NCBI RefSeq assembly: GCF_004137245.1
Contig: NZ_SDWS01000004.1
Coordinates: forward strand, 186,001 to 250,000
Origin: Nocardioides glacieisoli
GTDB lineage: Bacteria > Actinomycetota > Actinomycetes > Propionibacteriales > Nocardioidaceae
Direction: 5' to 3'
DNA: 64,000 nt
Shown here: positions 1 to 9,622 of the stretch, one piece after another
Layout of the letters: every line of letters starts with the position of its first letter
How positions within the stretch are numbered: position 1 is the stretch's first letter
The notes under the pieces: generated by a model
Seen by the model: the letters and a program-made list of their open reading frames with translations, nothing else
What the model was told of the DNA's origin: nothing
Databases searched by the model: none
Translations under genes and position numbers: made by a program

Positions 1-34
1 TGCCGCCACCCCAACGACGGAGCGGGGCACAGAA

Positions 35-1003
35 TCAGTCCTCGGGCTCCGGCGGGGCCTCCGCGCCTTCGGAGTCGTCGCGGTCGGCCCACGCGAGGAG
101 GGGCGCGATGTCGAAGGGGTGGTCGTCGATGTCGGCGTGGAGGTCGCCGAGGTCCGCGAAGCGCGCCGGCATCGTGAAGATCGTGAAGTCGTCGGGTGTG
201 CAGCCGTCCACCTCCTCCCAGCGGATCGGCGCGGAGACGCGGGCCTGCGGCACGCCGCGCACGGAGTACGCCGCTGCGATCGTGTGGTCGCGGGCGTTCT
301 GGTTGTAGTCGACGAAGAGCTGCGACGGGTCGCGGTCCTTGCGCCACCAGGCCGTCGTGACGTCGCCGTCGGAGCGGCGTTCGACCTCGCGGGCGAAGGC
401 CAGCGCGCCACGGCGTACGTCCTGGAAGCCGTGGTCGGGCGGGATCCGGACGTAGATGTGCAGCCCCGAGCCGCCACTGGTCTTGGGGAAGCCGACAGCG
501 CCGAGCTCGTCGAGCACCTCGTGGGCGACGTGCGCGACCCGCTGGACGGTGGCCCAGTCGCACTCCGGACCGGGGTCGAGGTCGATGCGCCACTCGTCGG
601 GCTTCTCGGTGTCGGCGCGGCGGCTGTTCCACGGGTGGAACTCGACGGTCGACATCTGCACGGCCCAGATCACGCTGCCGAGCTCGGTGACGCACAGCTC
701 GTCGGCGGTGCGCTTCCACCGCGGGAAGAACAGCTGCACCGTCTCGACCCACTCGGGCGCGCCCGCGGGCAGGCGCTTCTGGTGGACCTTGTCGCCGGCC
801 AGCCCCTTCGGGAACCGGTGCAGCATGCACGGTCGCTCGTAGAGCGCGTTGACGATGCCGTCGCCGACCGACAGGTAGTACTCGACCAGGTCGAGCTTGG
901 TGGCTCCGGGGCGACCGTCGAGCGGCGGGAAGTACTCCCGGTCGGGGTTCGTCACCTTGACGACGCGGTCGTCGACCTCGATCTCGGTGAACGGCGACGC
1001 CAT
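35..1003 (-). CDS. Standalone LigD-type DNA primase-polymerase
   Basis: About 322 residues, matching the polymerase (PolDom/PrimPol) domain of bacterial LigD with no ligase or nuclease domain attached. The metal-binding acidic motif is visible as RIDLDPGPE near residue 140, followed by TSGGSGLHIYV, the nucleotide-binding loop of this family. Known relatives fill gaps and add ribonucleotides during end joining or base-excision repair. No ku or ligD ligase gene is in the window, so the partners must lie elsewhere. ATG at 1003 is preferred to the TTG two codons upstream because a TAGGGT -10 box (1012-1017) ends 8 nt before it, suggesting a leaderless mRNA. Confidence 0.9.
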   Translation of the reverse strand: MASPFTEIEVDDRVVKVTNPDREYFPPLDGRPGATKLDLVEYYLSVGDGIVNALYERPCMLHRFPKGLAGDKVHQKRLPAGAPEWVETVQLFFPRWKRTADELCVTELGSVIWAVQMSTVEFHPWNSRRADTEKPDEWRIDLDPGPECDWATVQRVAHVAHEVLDELGAVGFPKTSGGSGLHIYVRIPPDHGFQDVRRGALAFAREVERRSDGDVTTAWWRKDRDPSQLFVDYNQNARDHTIAAAYSVRGVPQARVSAPIRWEEVDGCTPDDFTIFTMPARFADLGDLHADIDDHPFDIAPLLAWADRDDSEGAEAPPEPED

Positions 1004-1027
1004 GATCAAGGACCCTAGCCGGGTCGG

Positions 1028-2014
1028 CTACTTGCTCGTCGCAACCTCAGCGGCGACAGGCACCTCGGCGACGGTGACCGTCACCGGCTCGGACCAGCCC
1101 TCGTCGGCGTACTGGCTCTCGGGGCGGTGCCAACGGAACTCGGTGGTCTCCGTGAGGGGTACGTCGACGCGCGCCAGGCCGCCCGGCCCGCCGAGCACCA
1201 GGTCGCCGACCGCGCCCCACTCGCCGCCCGGGCGCCGGGACTCGAGGACGAGCGGGTCGCCCGTGACGCGACCGCCCGGGTCGGTCACCCGGCCGGTCAG
1301 CGAGACCGACTGGCCGGCGTCGACCGACGTGCGGTTGACGTCGACCGCGGTGGCGAGGGTCGTGCCCTCGAAGTCGAACGTCGAGCCCGACCCGCGGACC
1401 TCGTCGATGTTGAAGGACGAGCCGTCGCAGCCGAAGCCGATGATCGAGAAGCCGGCGCCGTCGCCGTGCGCAGCGGCGAAGGCGGCAGTGGTCGCGGTCT
1501 CCGCGGGGCCGAGCGGTGAGAGCGTCGCCAGGTCGACGAGCGTCCAGTCGTACGCCGTCGCGGCCGTCGACACCGTCGTCCACGAGCCCGGCGGCGCCGA
1601 GAGCGCGGCGCGCCCACGCCAGGCGGTGCCGGGGACGTTGTCGGGGGTGATGCTCATGACGTAGGAGACGCCCTGGCTGCCCGAGGTCGACGCGACGGCG
1701 ACCGTCGAGTCGAACGAGGCCAGTGAGTCGAAGCGGGTGAACGGGCCGGAGGCGGTGCCGGACGCCGCCGGCACCAGGCCGAGCGAGCGGCGACCCATGG
1801 GTGCCGTGTAGGGACCGAGGTTGAGCCGCGACTGGGGAGGCTGCGCGGCGCCGAAGAGGTTGTCGCAGCCGACATAGGTCAGGAAGACGTCGGGGTCGCC
1901 GGTGCTGGGGCCGGACAGCCGGTTGGCGCCCTCGGCAGCTTGTGCCGGAGCGGTGCCGAGCGCAGCCAGCGTCGTCGCAGACGCAACCAGCGCCATGGTG
2001 GTCCGCAACCGCAT
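1028..2014 (-). CDS. Secreted protein with C-terminal Ig-like region
   Basis: A 328-residue protein with a clear Sec signal peptide: basic MRLR, a hydrophobic core, and a likely cleavage after APAQA near residue 26. The mature part has two well-spaced cysteines (in VGCDNLFG and GFGCDGSS) that could form a disulfide. Its last 100 residues (VSLTGRVTDPGG ... TVTVAE) read like a bacterial Ig-like or surface beta-sandwich domain. I do not recognise a catalytic motif and assign no function. It lies 24 bp downstream of the polymerase gene start region and is transcribed divergently from the ATPase at 2179. Confidence 0.75.
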   Translation of the reverse strand: MRLRTTMALVASATTLAALGTAPAQAAEGANRLSGPSTGDPDVFLTYVGCDNLFGAAQPPQSRLNLGPYTAPMGRRSLGLVPAASGTASGPFTRFDSLASFDSTVAVASTSGSQGVSYVMSITPDNVPGTAWRGRAALSAPPGSWTTVSTAATAYDWTLVDLATLSPLGPAETATTAAFAAAHGDGAGFSIIGFGCDGSSFNIDEVRGSGSTFDFEGTTLATAVDVNRTSVDAGQSVSLTGRVTDPGGRVTGDPLVLESRRPGGEWGAVGDLVLGGPGGLARVDVPLTETTEFRWHRPESQYADEGWSEPVTVTVAEVPVAAEVATSK

Positions 2015-2105
2015 CCGTGTCCTGCTCCCCGATCACGCCACGCCTCGTGCGCCGCGCTTCACCACATCATGCTCGGCTGACCAAGCGATGTGAACAGATG
2101 TCTAG

Positions 2106-2140
2106 CAGGTGAATCCCCAAACTTTTCCCGGACTCACCTG
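2106..2140. promoter_or_regulatory. Inverted repeat in divergent promoter region
   Basis: CAGGTGA (2106-2112) and TCACCTG (2134-2140) form a 7-bp perfect inverted repeat in the 164-bp gap between two divergent genes. It could be an operator or chance; nothing else supports it. Confidence 0.25.
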
Positions 2141-2178
2141 TGCGGGTGATGGTCGGTGCCGTGACCTAGGTTGTCGTC

Positions 2179-2916
2179 ATGCCGCTCCGGGGTGACGACG
2201 TCCCGCGCCATCCAGTGCGCCGGATCGAGGCGCGCACCGGGCACGACCTCAGCCCGACGTCGTACCCCGCGTCCATCCCGGCGGTCGCGCAGGTCCTGGC
2301 CGACGGGCTCGACCTCGGTCCGGGGGTGACCTTCCTCGTCGGTGAGAACGGCTCCGGCAAGTCCACGATCGTCGAGGCGGTCGCCACCTCGTTCGGGCTG
2401 TCGCCGGAGGGCGGGAGCACTCACAGCCAGCACTCGACCCGGCCCACGGAGTCGTCGCTCGCGGACGCGCTGCAGCTGGTGCGCGGAGCGGGGTCGACGA
2501 AGTGGGGCTTCTTCCTGCGCGCCGAGACGATGCACGGCTGGTACTCCTACATGGAGGGCATCGGCGGGGACGACCACGCCTTCCACGAGATGAGCCACGG
2601 CGAGTCGTTCCTCGCCGTGCTCGAGTCGCGGTTCACCGGCGCGGGCTTCTTCTGCCTCGACGAGCCGGAGGCGGCCCTCTCGTTCTCCTCCACGCTCGGC
2701 CTGGTCGCGGCCCTGCAGCGGGTGGTGGCCCGCAAGGGGCAGGTGCTGTGCGCGACCCACTCCCCCGTCCTCGCGGCGATGCCGGGTGCGCGGATCCTCG
2801 AGGCAGGTCCGTGGGGGCTGCGAGAGGCGGCGTGGGCCGACCTCGACCTCGTGGACCACTGGCGGCGCTACCTCGCCGAACCGTGGGCCTACCTGCGGCA
2901 CCTGCAGGACGACTGA
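2179..2916 (+). CDS. AAA/ABC-type ATPase, single domain
   Basis: A 245-residue soluble ATPase resembling the predicted ATPases of the AAA_21/AAA_23 type rather than a transporter subunit. Walker A is GENGSGKST near residue 56, the signature-like loop is MSHGESF near 139, Walker B is FFCLDEPEAAL near 158, and a switch histidine is in CATHSPVL near 195. No membrane partner lies beside it. The predicted -10 TAGGTT (2167-2172) ends 6 nt before the ATG, so the mRNA is probably leaderless. The gene ends 1 bp before the convergent rsmB stop. Substrate unknown. Confidence 0.8.
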   Translation: MPLRGDDVPRHPVRRIEARTGHDLSPTSYPASIPAVAQVLADGLDLGPGVTFLVGENGSGKSTIVEAVATSFGLSPEGGSTHSQHSTRPTESSLADALQLVRGAGSTKWGFFLRAETMHGWYSYMEGIGGDDHAFHEMSHGESFLAVLESRFTGAGFFCLDEPEAALSFSSTLGLVAALQRVVARKGQVLCATHSPVLAAMPGARILEAGPWGLREAAWADLDLVDHWRRYLAEPWAYLRHLQDD

Positions 2917-2917
2917 G

Positions 2918-4249
2918 TCAGCCGAGCGGCCGCCGGCGCAGGGTCGCGGCGAACATCGCGTCGGTCCCGTCACGGTGCGGCCACAGCTGGAAGCGGTCGA
3001 CCTCGTCGGTGTCACCTCGCCGGCCCAGCACGGCGGAGACGACGGCGGTCGTCTCGGCGAGCACCGGTGAGCACGTCGCATAGACCACGACCCCGCCCGG
3101 ACGCACCGAGTCGATCGCCACGTCGAGCAGCACCTGCTGCAGGCCGACGAGCACGTCGACGTCCTCGGGCGTACGCCGCCAGCGCGACTCGGCGCGTCGC
3201 CGCAGGGCTCCCAGGCCCGAGCACGGCGCGTCGACGAGCACGCGGTCGAAGGTGCCCGGCACCCACGGCGGTCGGGTGCCGTCACCGGCCAGCACGTGCG
3301 CCGTGCCGGGCGGCACAGCGCGCATCGCGGACGAGACGAGCGCGGCTCGGTGCGGCTGACGCTCGTTGGCGACGAGCCGGGCGCCGCGCTGCGCAGCGAG
3401 GGCGGCCAGGAGGGCCGCCTTGCCGCCCGGACCGGCGCAGAGGTCGAGCCACAGCTCGTCTCGCCCGTCGAGCTCGGCGTCGGCCGTCGCGAGGGCGACG
3501 AGCTGCGAGCCCTCGTCCTGCACGCCCGCGCGACCCTCGGCCACGGCCGGGATGCCCGCCGGGTCGCCGCCGGCCAGCACGACGCCGTACGGCGACCGGC
3601 TGGTGCGGGTGCCACCGGCGGCCTCCAGCTCGGCCACGTCGGCGAGCCCCGGCCGGGCGGCGAGCGTGACGCGGGGTGGCGCGTTGTCGGCCTCGAGCAA
3701 CGCGTCGAGCTCGTCGGCGGAGCCCCCGTCGGACGCCAGCGCCTCGGCCAGGGCGTCGACCACCCAGCGCGGATGCGAGCGAGCCACCGCGAGGTGGCCG
3801 TGGAGGTCGCCGGACCGGTCGGGGGCGACCTCGGCGATCCAGTCGGCGGCCGAGCGCCTGCTCATCTTGCGGAGCACGGCGTTGACCAGCCCGGACGGAC
3901 CGCGGCCGACGCTCTGGTGGACGAGGTCGACGCTCGTGGAGATCGCTGCGTGGTCGGGCACCCGCATCGATAGCAGCTGGTGGGCACCGAGCCGGAGCAC
4001 GTCACGCACCTCGTCCTGCAGCTTCGGCTTCGTCAGGCACGCGTCGATCACCGGGTCGTAGAGCCCCTGCATCCGGATCGCACCGGACGCCAGCTCGGTG
4101 GCCAGGGCAGCGTCGCGACCCTCCAGCCCGTGCTTGCGCAGCACCTGCGGCAGCACGAGGTTGGCGTACGCCCGGTCGGCGCGCACGGCGGTCAGGACGT
4201 CGAGGGCCGCGCGCCGGGGGCGGTCGACCGGCCGGCGGCGCTCACTCAC
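2918..4249 (-). CDS. rsmB: 16S rRNA m5C967 methyltransferase RsmB
   Basis: A 443-residue NusB-Fmu/RsmB protein that methylates C967 of 16S rRNA with S-adenosylmethionine. The first ~140 residues are the NusB-like RNA-binding helices. The SAM motif LDLCAGPGGKAALL is at 269-282, the motif IV cysteine is in DAPCSGLG (Cys343), and the catalytic motif VI is YATCS (Cys393). GTG start. It overlaps the upstream MmcQ gene by 8 bp and is the last gene of the def-fmt-MmcQ-rsmB series, the same fmt-fmu order as in M. tuberculosis. Confidence 0.95.
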   Translation of the reverse strand: MSERRRPVDRPRRAALDVLTAVRADRAYANLVLPQVLRKHGLEGRDAALATELASGAIRMQGLYDPVIDACLTKPKLQDEVRDVLRLGAHQLLSMRVPDHAAISTSVDLVHQSVGRGPSGLVNAVLRKMSRRSAADWIAEVAPDRSGDLHGHLAVARSHPRWVVDALAEALASDGGSADELDALLEADNAPPRVTLAARPGLADVAELEAAGGTRTSRSPYGVVLAGGDPAGIPAVAEGRAGVQDEGSQLVALATADAELDGRDELWLDLCAGPGGKAALLAALAAQRGARLVANERQPHRAALVSSAMRAVPPGTAHVLAGDGTRPPWVPGTFDRVLVDAPCSGLGALRRRAESRWRRTPEDVDVLVGLQQVLLDVAIDSVRPGGVVVYATCSPVLAETTAVVSAVLGRRGDTDEVDRFQLWPHRDGTDAMFAATLRRRPLG

Positions 4250-4664
4250 CGAGGTGCTCCCGCACCAGCTTCTTGGGGGCCTTGGTGGCCCACGCGTCGG
4301 TGATCACCTCGAGGAGCTCCTGGCGGCTGATCTCGCCGAGCTGCGACTGCCGGACCAGGACGGCCGAGTAGCCCCGGAAGTGGTCGATGGTGAAGAACGG
4401 CGTCGACCGGTCCTCGACTAGTGCGTTCTTCTCGACCTCGGTCGGCGTCATGATCACCACGACGTCGTCGTACATCTCCCCCGTGTCGGGGTCGACCGCG
4501 GTCTTGTGGGGCATGCGGTAGAGCACGAACCCCTTGCCCTTGTCGCCGCGTGGCACCTTCCACGTCGGCCGGTCGCCCCAAGAGGTGCCGAGCTCTGTCT
4601 CGGGCAGCGACCGGCAGATCTCGTCAATGTCCTCGGGCCGGGCCTGGCGACTGGCGCTGCTCAT
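4242..4664 (-). CDS. MmcQ/YjbR family protein
   Basis: A 140-residue protein of the MmcQ/YjbR (CyaY-like fold) family, with the typical N-terminal EICRSLPET and the central WKVPRGDKGKGFVLYRMP block; family members are predicted DNA-binding proteins of unclear role. ATG at 4664 is chosen over the in-frame GTG at 4682 because TAGGGT (4672-4677) ends 7 nt upstream and the longer start would overlap that promoter and the fmt stop. It overlaps rsmB by 8 bp, so the two are probably co-transcribed. Confidence 0.85.
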   Translation of the reverse strand: MSSASRQARPEDIDEICRSLPETELGTSWGDRPTWKVPRGDKGKGFVLYRMPHKTAVDPDTGEMYDDVVVIMTPTEVEKNALVEDRSTPFFTIDHFRGYSAVLVRQSQLGEISRQELLEVITDAWATKAPKKLVREHLGE

Positions 4665-4674
4665 GCCCTCGACC

Positions 4675-5601
4675 CTAGTCACCGAAGCGGACGCCCGACT
4701 CGAGGCGTACGCCCCGGGCCCAGTCGGCTGCGGGCATCTGCTTCTTGCCGAAGGCCTTCACGTCGCCGAGCAGCACGGGTGTGGTGGCGGTGCCGACGAC
4801 GACGGCGTTCTTGGTGGCCGCTAGGACGCCCGGCGCCACAGGCTCGTGGTCCACGTGCCGCACCGGTCCGATCTTGATCCGCTCGCCCTCGAAGGTGCTC
4901 CACGCACCGGGACCGGGTGTGCACGCGCGGACCTGTCGGTCGATCGCGACCGCGGGGGTGTTCCAGTCGATGCGCGCGTCGTCGACCAGGATCTTCGGCG
5001 CGAACGACACTCCGTCCTCCGGCTGCTCGCGCGCCTCCAGCGTGCCGTCCTCGATCCCGTCGAGCGTCTGCACGAGGAGTCCCGCCCCACCCTCGGCAAG
5101 GCGCTCGAGGAGGTCGCCCGCGGTGTCGTCGGGTCGGACGCGCTCGGTCATGATCCCGAACACCGGTCCGGCGTCGAGCGCCTTCACGATGCGGAAGGTC
5201 GTCGCACCGGTGACCTCGTCGCCCGCCCACAGCGCGTGCTGGACGGGCGCGGCCCCGCGCCACGACGGCAGCACCGAGAAGTGCAGGTTGATCCAGCCGT
5301 GCGGCACCAGGTCGAGCGCCGACTGCGGCAGCAGGGCGCCATAGGCCACGACGGGGCACGCGTCGGGATGCAGCGCCGAGAGAGCGGCCTGGAAGTCGGG
5401 GTCGCGGGGGTGCTCGGGCTTGAGGACTGGTACGCCGAGCTCCTCCGCACGCTGCGCTACCGGGCTCGCGACCAGCTTGCGGCCCCGACCGCTCGGGGCG
5501 TCGGGACGCGTCACGACGCCGACGAGCTCGTGCCGACTGGCGGCGACGGCGTCGAGCGCGGGGACGGCGACCTCGGGGGTGCCGGCGAAGACGACGCGCA
5601 T
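4675..5601 (-). CDS. fmt: Methionyl-tRNA formyltransferase
   Basis: A 308-residue enzyme that formylates Met-tRNAfMet for translation initiation. The N-terminal Rossmann part begins [14 protein letters not shown]. The catalytic segment [17 protein letters not shown] carries the conserved Asn and His near residues 107-109. The C-terminal OB-like tRNA-binding region starts around residue 205. A GAGGGGGG Shine-Dalgarno lies about 9 nt before the ATG. The start is 13 bp downstream of the def stop, so fmt and def, which act successively on formyl-methionine, share an operon. Confidence 0.95.
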   Translation of the reverse strand: MRVVFAGTPEVAVPALDAVAASRHELVGVVTRPDAPSGRGRKLVASPVAQRAEELGVPVLKPEHPRDPDFQAALSALHPDACPVVAYGALLPQSALDLVPHGWINLHFSVLPSWRGAAPVQHALWAGDEVTGATTFRIVKALDAGPVFGIMTERVRPDDTAGDLLERLAEGGAGLLVQTLDGIEDGTLEAREQPEDGVSFAPKILVDDARIDWNTPAVAIDRQVRACTPGPGAWSTFEGERIKIGPVRHVDHEPVAPGVLAATKNAVVVGTATTPVLLGDVKAFGKKQMPAADWARGVRLESGVRFGD

Positions 5602-5614
5602 CAGCGAGCCCCCC

Positions 5615-6160
5615 TCATCGGCCGAGCCCGCCCGTGGCGTGCGGACTGACCCGCACGGTGGGCTGCTCGAGCCCGAACCACTCCGACTCCCTGATCTCCT
5701 TCATCGCCGCCTTGCGGGCGTCGGTGTCGAGCTTGTCGATGAAGAGGATGCCGTCGAGGTGGTCGGTCTCGTGCTGCATGGCGCGGGCCAACAGCTCGGA
5801 CGCCTCGATGCGCAGCGGCTCGCCGTGCATGTCGAAGCCGGTGGCGATCACGCGGAGCGCGCGCAGGCAGTCGTAGGTGAGCTCCGGGAGCGAGAGGCAG
5901 CCCTCGGCCCCGTCCTGCGTCTCGTCGGACAGCTCGAGCGACGGGTTCACCAGGTGGCCGAGCTCGCCCTCGACGTGCCACGTGAAGACCCTCAGGCCGA
6001 CCCCGATCTGGGGTGCCGCGAGCCCGGCACCCGGCGCCGCGACCATCGTGTCGGTGAGGTCGGTGACGAGCTGGCGCAGCTCGCGGTCGAAGCTGTCGAC
6101 CTCGATCGCGCGCTGGCGGAGCACGGGGTCACCGAAGAGTCGGATGGGCTGGACTGCCAT
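5615..6160 (-). CDS. def: Peptide deformylase
   Basis: A 181-residue metalloenzyme that removes the formyl group from nascent proteins. All three family motifs are present: GAGLAAPQ (44-51), EGCLSL (86-91, metal ligand Cys88) and HETDH (130-134, two His ligands and catalytic Glu133-type residue). ATG at 6160 is chosen, not the longer open frame running into priA, because [14 protein letters not shown] is the normal N terminus. The hexamer TAGACT (6168-6173) also ends 7 nt before it, predicting a leaderless transcript. It heads the def-fmt unit. Confidence 0.95.
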   Translation of the reverse strand: MAVQPIRLFGDPVLRQRAIEVDSFDRELRQLVTDLTDTMVAAPGAGLAAPQIGVGLRVFTWHVEGELGHLVNPSLELSDETQDGAEGCLSLPELTYDCLRALRVIATGFDMHGEPLRIEASELLARAMQHETDHLDGILFIDKLDTDARKAAMKEIRESEWFGLEQPTVRVSPHATGGLGR

Positions 6161-6188
6161 GGCGCGCAGTCTAGGTAGGAGCCGCGTG

Positions 6189-8195
6189 TCAGATCGTGAG
6201 CGGGTCGACCTGGATCCGGACCGGGTCGAGCTTGCGGGCCGAGCGCACCCGCTGCAGGTCACCGAGGGCTGCGGACAGGTCCGCACCGCTGGTCCGTGGC
6301 ACCCGGAGCACCACCCGGTGCTCGTCCTCGAGCGGGACCGGGCCCAGCACCTCGGCGCCCTCGGGGAGGTCGAGCAGGTGCAGGACGTCGTCGAGCGCAC
6401 CCAGCTCGCCGGTGACGGTGGCCATCCGCGCGGCGGGCGGCAGGTGCGCCTGCGAGCGCTCCTCGACCTCGCGTCGCGCGAAGCCGGCCGGGTCCCAGCG
6501 CACGAGCGCCTGGAGCGCCGGGTGGGCAGGATCGCCGACCGCCACGACGTGGCCGCCGCGGCGTACGAGCGCTCCGGCGTTGAGCCAGCGACGCAGTGCC
6601 TCCTCGGAGGCCCGCAGGTCGTCACGCGCGAGCGTCAGGTATGTGTCGAGCAGGACGACCGCGGCGTAGCCCTCGGCGGCCACCGGCTCGGCGCCGACCG
6701 TCGCCACGACCACGTCGGCGGCGGCCCCCACCCGGGCGAGCACCCGATCGCCCGAGCTGCTGCGCACGGTTGTGCCGGGGAACATCCGCCCGAGCTCCTC
6801 GGCGGTGCGAGCCTCGCCCCGGACCGGCGCGCGGAGGCCACGACCACCGCAGGACCCGCAGGCCCACGCCCGCTCGGCGTGGCCGCACCAGCGGCACTGG
6901 GGCGGGACGGCCGGCCCCGGCTGCGCCAGCGGTCCGGTGCACACGGTGCAGCGGGCGGGCGCGCGGCAGGTGTCGCAGGCGAGCGACGCGGCGTAGCCCG
7001 CGCGCGGCGTCTGGACGAGCACGGGACCGGTCTCGAGACCACGGCGGATGGCGTCGTAGGCCGTCCGCGGGATGCGGGTGCCGACCTGCCGGTCCTCCGC
7101 GGGCACCACCTCGGCGCGCACCCTGGCGCGGAGCACGTCGCGCGGCACGGCCAGCTCGTGGGCCCAGCCCGACGCGAGCAGCTGCTGCGCCTCGGGAGTG
7201 CGGGCGACGCCGCCGAGCAGGGCCGCCGTCGCCTGCTGCTCGGCCCGGGCGAGGAGCACCTCGCGCGTGTGGGGGTAAGGGGCGCGCGGCTCGGCGTGGA
7301 GGTCGTCGCCGTCGTCCCACAGCACGACGAGCCCGAGGTCGTGCACGGGGGCGAAGGCCGCCGAGCGAGTGCCCACGACGACGCGCCGCGCGCCTCGGGA
7401 GACGGCCAGGAAGTCGCGGTAGCGCTTCGCCGGGCCGCCGTCCGCCGTCAGGCAGACGTGGTGGCCGTCGCCCAGCACCTCGGTGAGGGCCGCGTCGACC
7501 CGGTCGACGTCACGGCCGTCGGGCACGCAGACCAGCGCGCCCCGCCCGGCGGCGTACGTCGTCGCCACCGCCTCGGCCACCATCCGCGGCCAGTCGTCGG
7601 CGGGCGCGGCGGACCACACCGCGCGCGGATTCTCGCCTGATGCCAGGCGACGGAGGAAGGCGCCGGCGTGCTCGACCTCGTCCCACGCGCCGGGCGTCAC
7701 CGAGGGCGGAGCGGGGGCGGGCGTCGAGGTTGCCTTCTCGGCGGTCGCGTGCCGGGGCGGGACAGCCAGCCTGAGGATGTCGGACCGGGCACCGGCGTAC
7801 CTCGTGGCGAGCGTCGCGCTGAGCTCGGCGATCTCGGGGGCGAGCACCGGCTCGGCGCTCACCACCCGCCGCAGCGGCTGAAGGGACCCGGTGTGGTCGG
7901 TCTCGGTGCCGCGCTCGACGACGTAGCCCTGGACCTCCTGGCCGGCGAAGCGCACCTTGACCCGGGCGCCGGGGACGGCGGTCTCGGCCATGCCCGTGGG
8001 GACGGCGTAGTCGAACGGCCGGTCGAGGTGGGCGAGCGCGATGTCGACGAGCACCCGGGCGACGGGGTCGACCGCCGCCGGCTCCCAGGACGCGGCGGTG
8101 CGGCGCCGGGTCGCCGCCGCCTTGGCCTTGGCGTCGTCCACGGCAGCACGAAGCCCCGGGAGCATGTCTGCTTCCGGGGCGTCGTGTGTGGTCAT
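6189..8195 (-). CDS. priA: PriA-family primosomal protein with degenerate helicase motifs
   Basis: About 668 residues, homologous to replication-restart helicase PriA. The zinc-binding region is intact, with four CxxC pairs at residues 407/410, 416/419, 434/437 and 446/449. In contrast, the Walker A position reads AVWSAAPADDW (about 192-202) instead of GxTGSGKT, and the Walker B DEEH is WDDGDD (293-298). It should therefore not hydrolyse ATP normally. Such motif loss is known for actinobacterial PriA proteins. Start ATG 8195 (MTTHDAPEADML) is preferred to an upstream GTG whose extra 35 residues lack family character. Confidence 0.85.
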   Translation of the reverse strand: MTTHDAPEADMLPGLRAAVDDAKAKAAATRRRTAASWEPAAVDPVARVLVDIALAHLDRPFDYAVPTGMAETAVPGARVKVRFAGQEVQGYVVERGTETDHTGSLQPLRRVVSAEPVLAPEIAELSATLATRYAGARSDILRLAVPPRHATAEKATSTPAPAPPSVTPGAWDEVEHAGAFLRRLASGENPRAVWSAAPADDWPRMVAEAVATTYAAGRGALVCVPDGRDVDRVDAALTEVLGDGHHVCLTADGGPAKRYRDFLAVSRGARRVVVGTRSAAFAPVHDLGLVVLWDDGDDLHAEPRAPYPHTREVLLARAEQQATAALLGGVARTPEAQQLLASGWAHELAVPRDVLRARVRAEVVPAEDRQVGTRIPRTAYDAIRRGLETGPVLVQTPRAGYAASLACDTCRAPARCTVCTGPLAQPGPAVPPQCRWCGHAERAWACGSCGGRGLRAPVRGEARTAEELGRMFPGTTVRSSSGDRVLARVGAAADVVVATVGAEPVAAEGYAAVVLLDTYLTLARDDLRASEEALRRWLNAGALVRRGGHVVAVGDPAHPALQALVRWDPAGFARREVEERSQAHLPPAARMATVTGELGALDDVLHLLDLPEGAEVLGPVPLEDEHRVVLRVPRTSGADLSAALGDLQRVRSARKLDPVRIQVDPLTI

Positions 8196-8253
8196 GCGGG
8201 CGATTGTGTCAGCGACTTCCGACAGCTCGATCGCGCCATCGAGCCGCTCTGGG

Positions 8254-8309
8254 GTTGTCAGGCTCTCGCTGAACTTGTCGGCCCGTGCACGGCCTGACAA
8301 CTTCAGCGA
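8254..8309. repeat. Two mutually exclusive inverted repeats sharing one arm
   Basis: In the metK-priA gap the arm 8292-8309 can pair in two ways. GTTGTCAGGC (8254-8263) matches GCCTGACAAC (8292-8301) perfectly. The segment 8266-8281 (TCGCTGAACTTGTCGG) matches the reverse complement of 8293-8309 with one mismatch and one bulge. The right arm also touches the hairpin at 8308-8329. It may be a mobile palindrome or an RNA switch before priA. Confidence 0.6.
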
Positions 8310-8329
8310 TCCCCGGTCAGCCGGGGATC
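8308..8329 (-). terminator. GC-rich hairpin after metK
   Basis: GATCCCCGG (8308-8316), loop TCAG, and CCGGGGATC (8321-8329) form a perfect 9-bp stem that extends by CAG/CTG across one mismatch. It lies 20 bp beyond the metK stop and has no U-tract, as is common for actinobacterial terminators. Confidence 0.55.
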
Positions 8330-8348
8330 ACTGAGACAACACGCCCGA

Positions 8349-9551
<1,203 letters not shown>

Positions 9552-9622
9552 GTTGCTCTCAATTCTTGTCTGGAACGGTGAGTGAAAAACGTACCTGCTG
9601 CCCAGCATCCGGGACTGATGTC

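Noticed and set aside
4665..4682. GTG start of the MmcQ gene at 4682
   Set aside because: It precedes the predicted -10 box and overlaps the fmt stop; ATG at 4664 fits better.
8196..8300. N-terminal extension of priA
   Set aside because: The added 35 residues fall in the nested hairpin region and have no PriA character.
9552..9622. SAM riboswitch before metK
   Set aside because: Only 71 bp, with no recognisable SAM riboswitch core that I can see.
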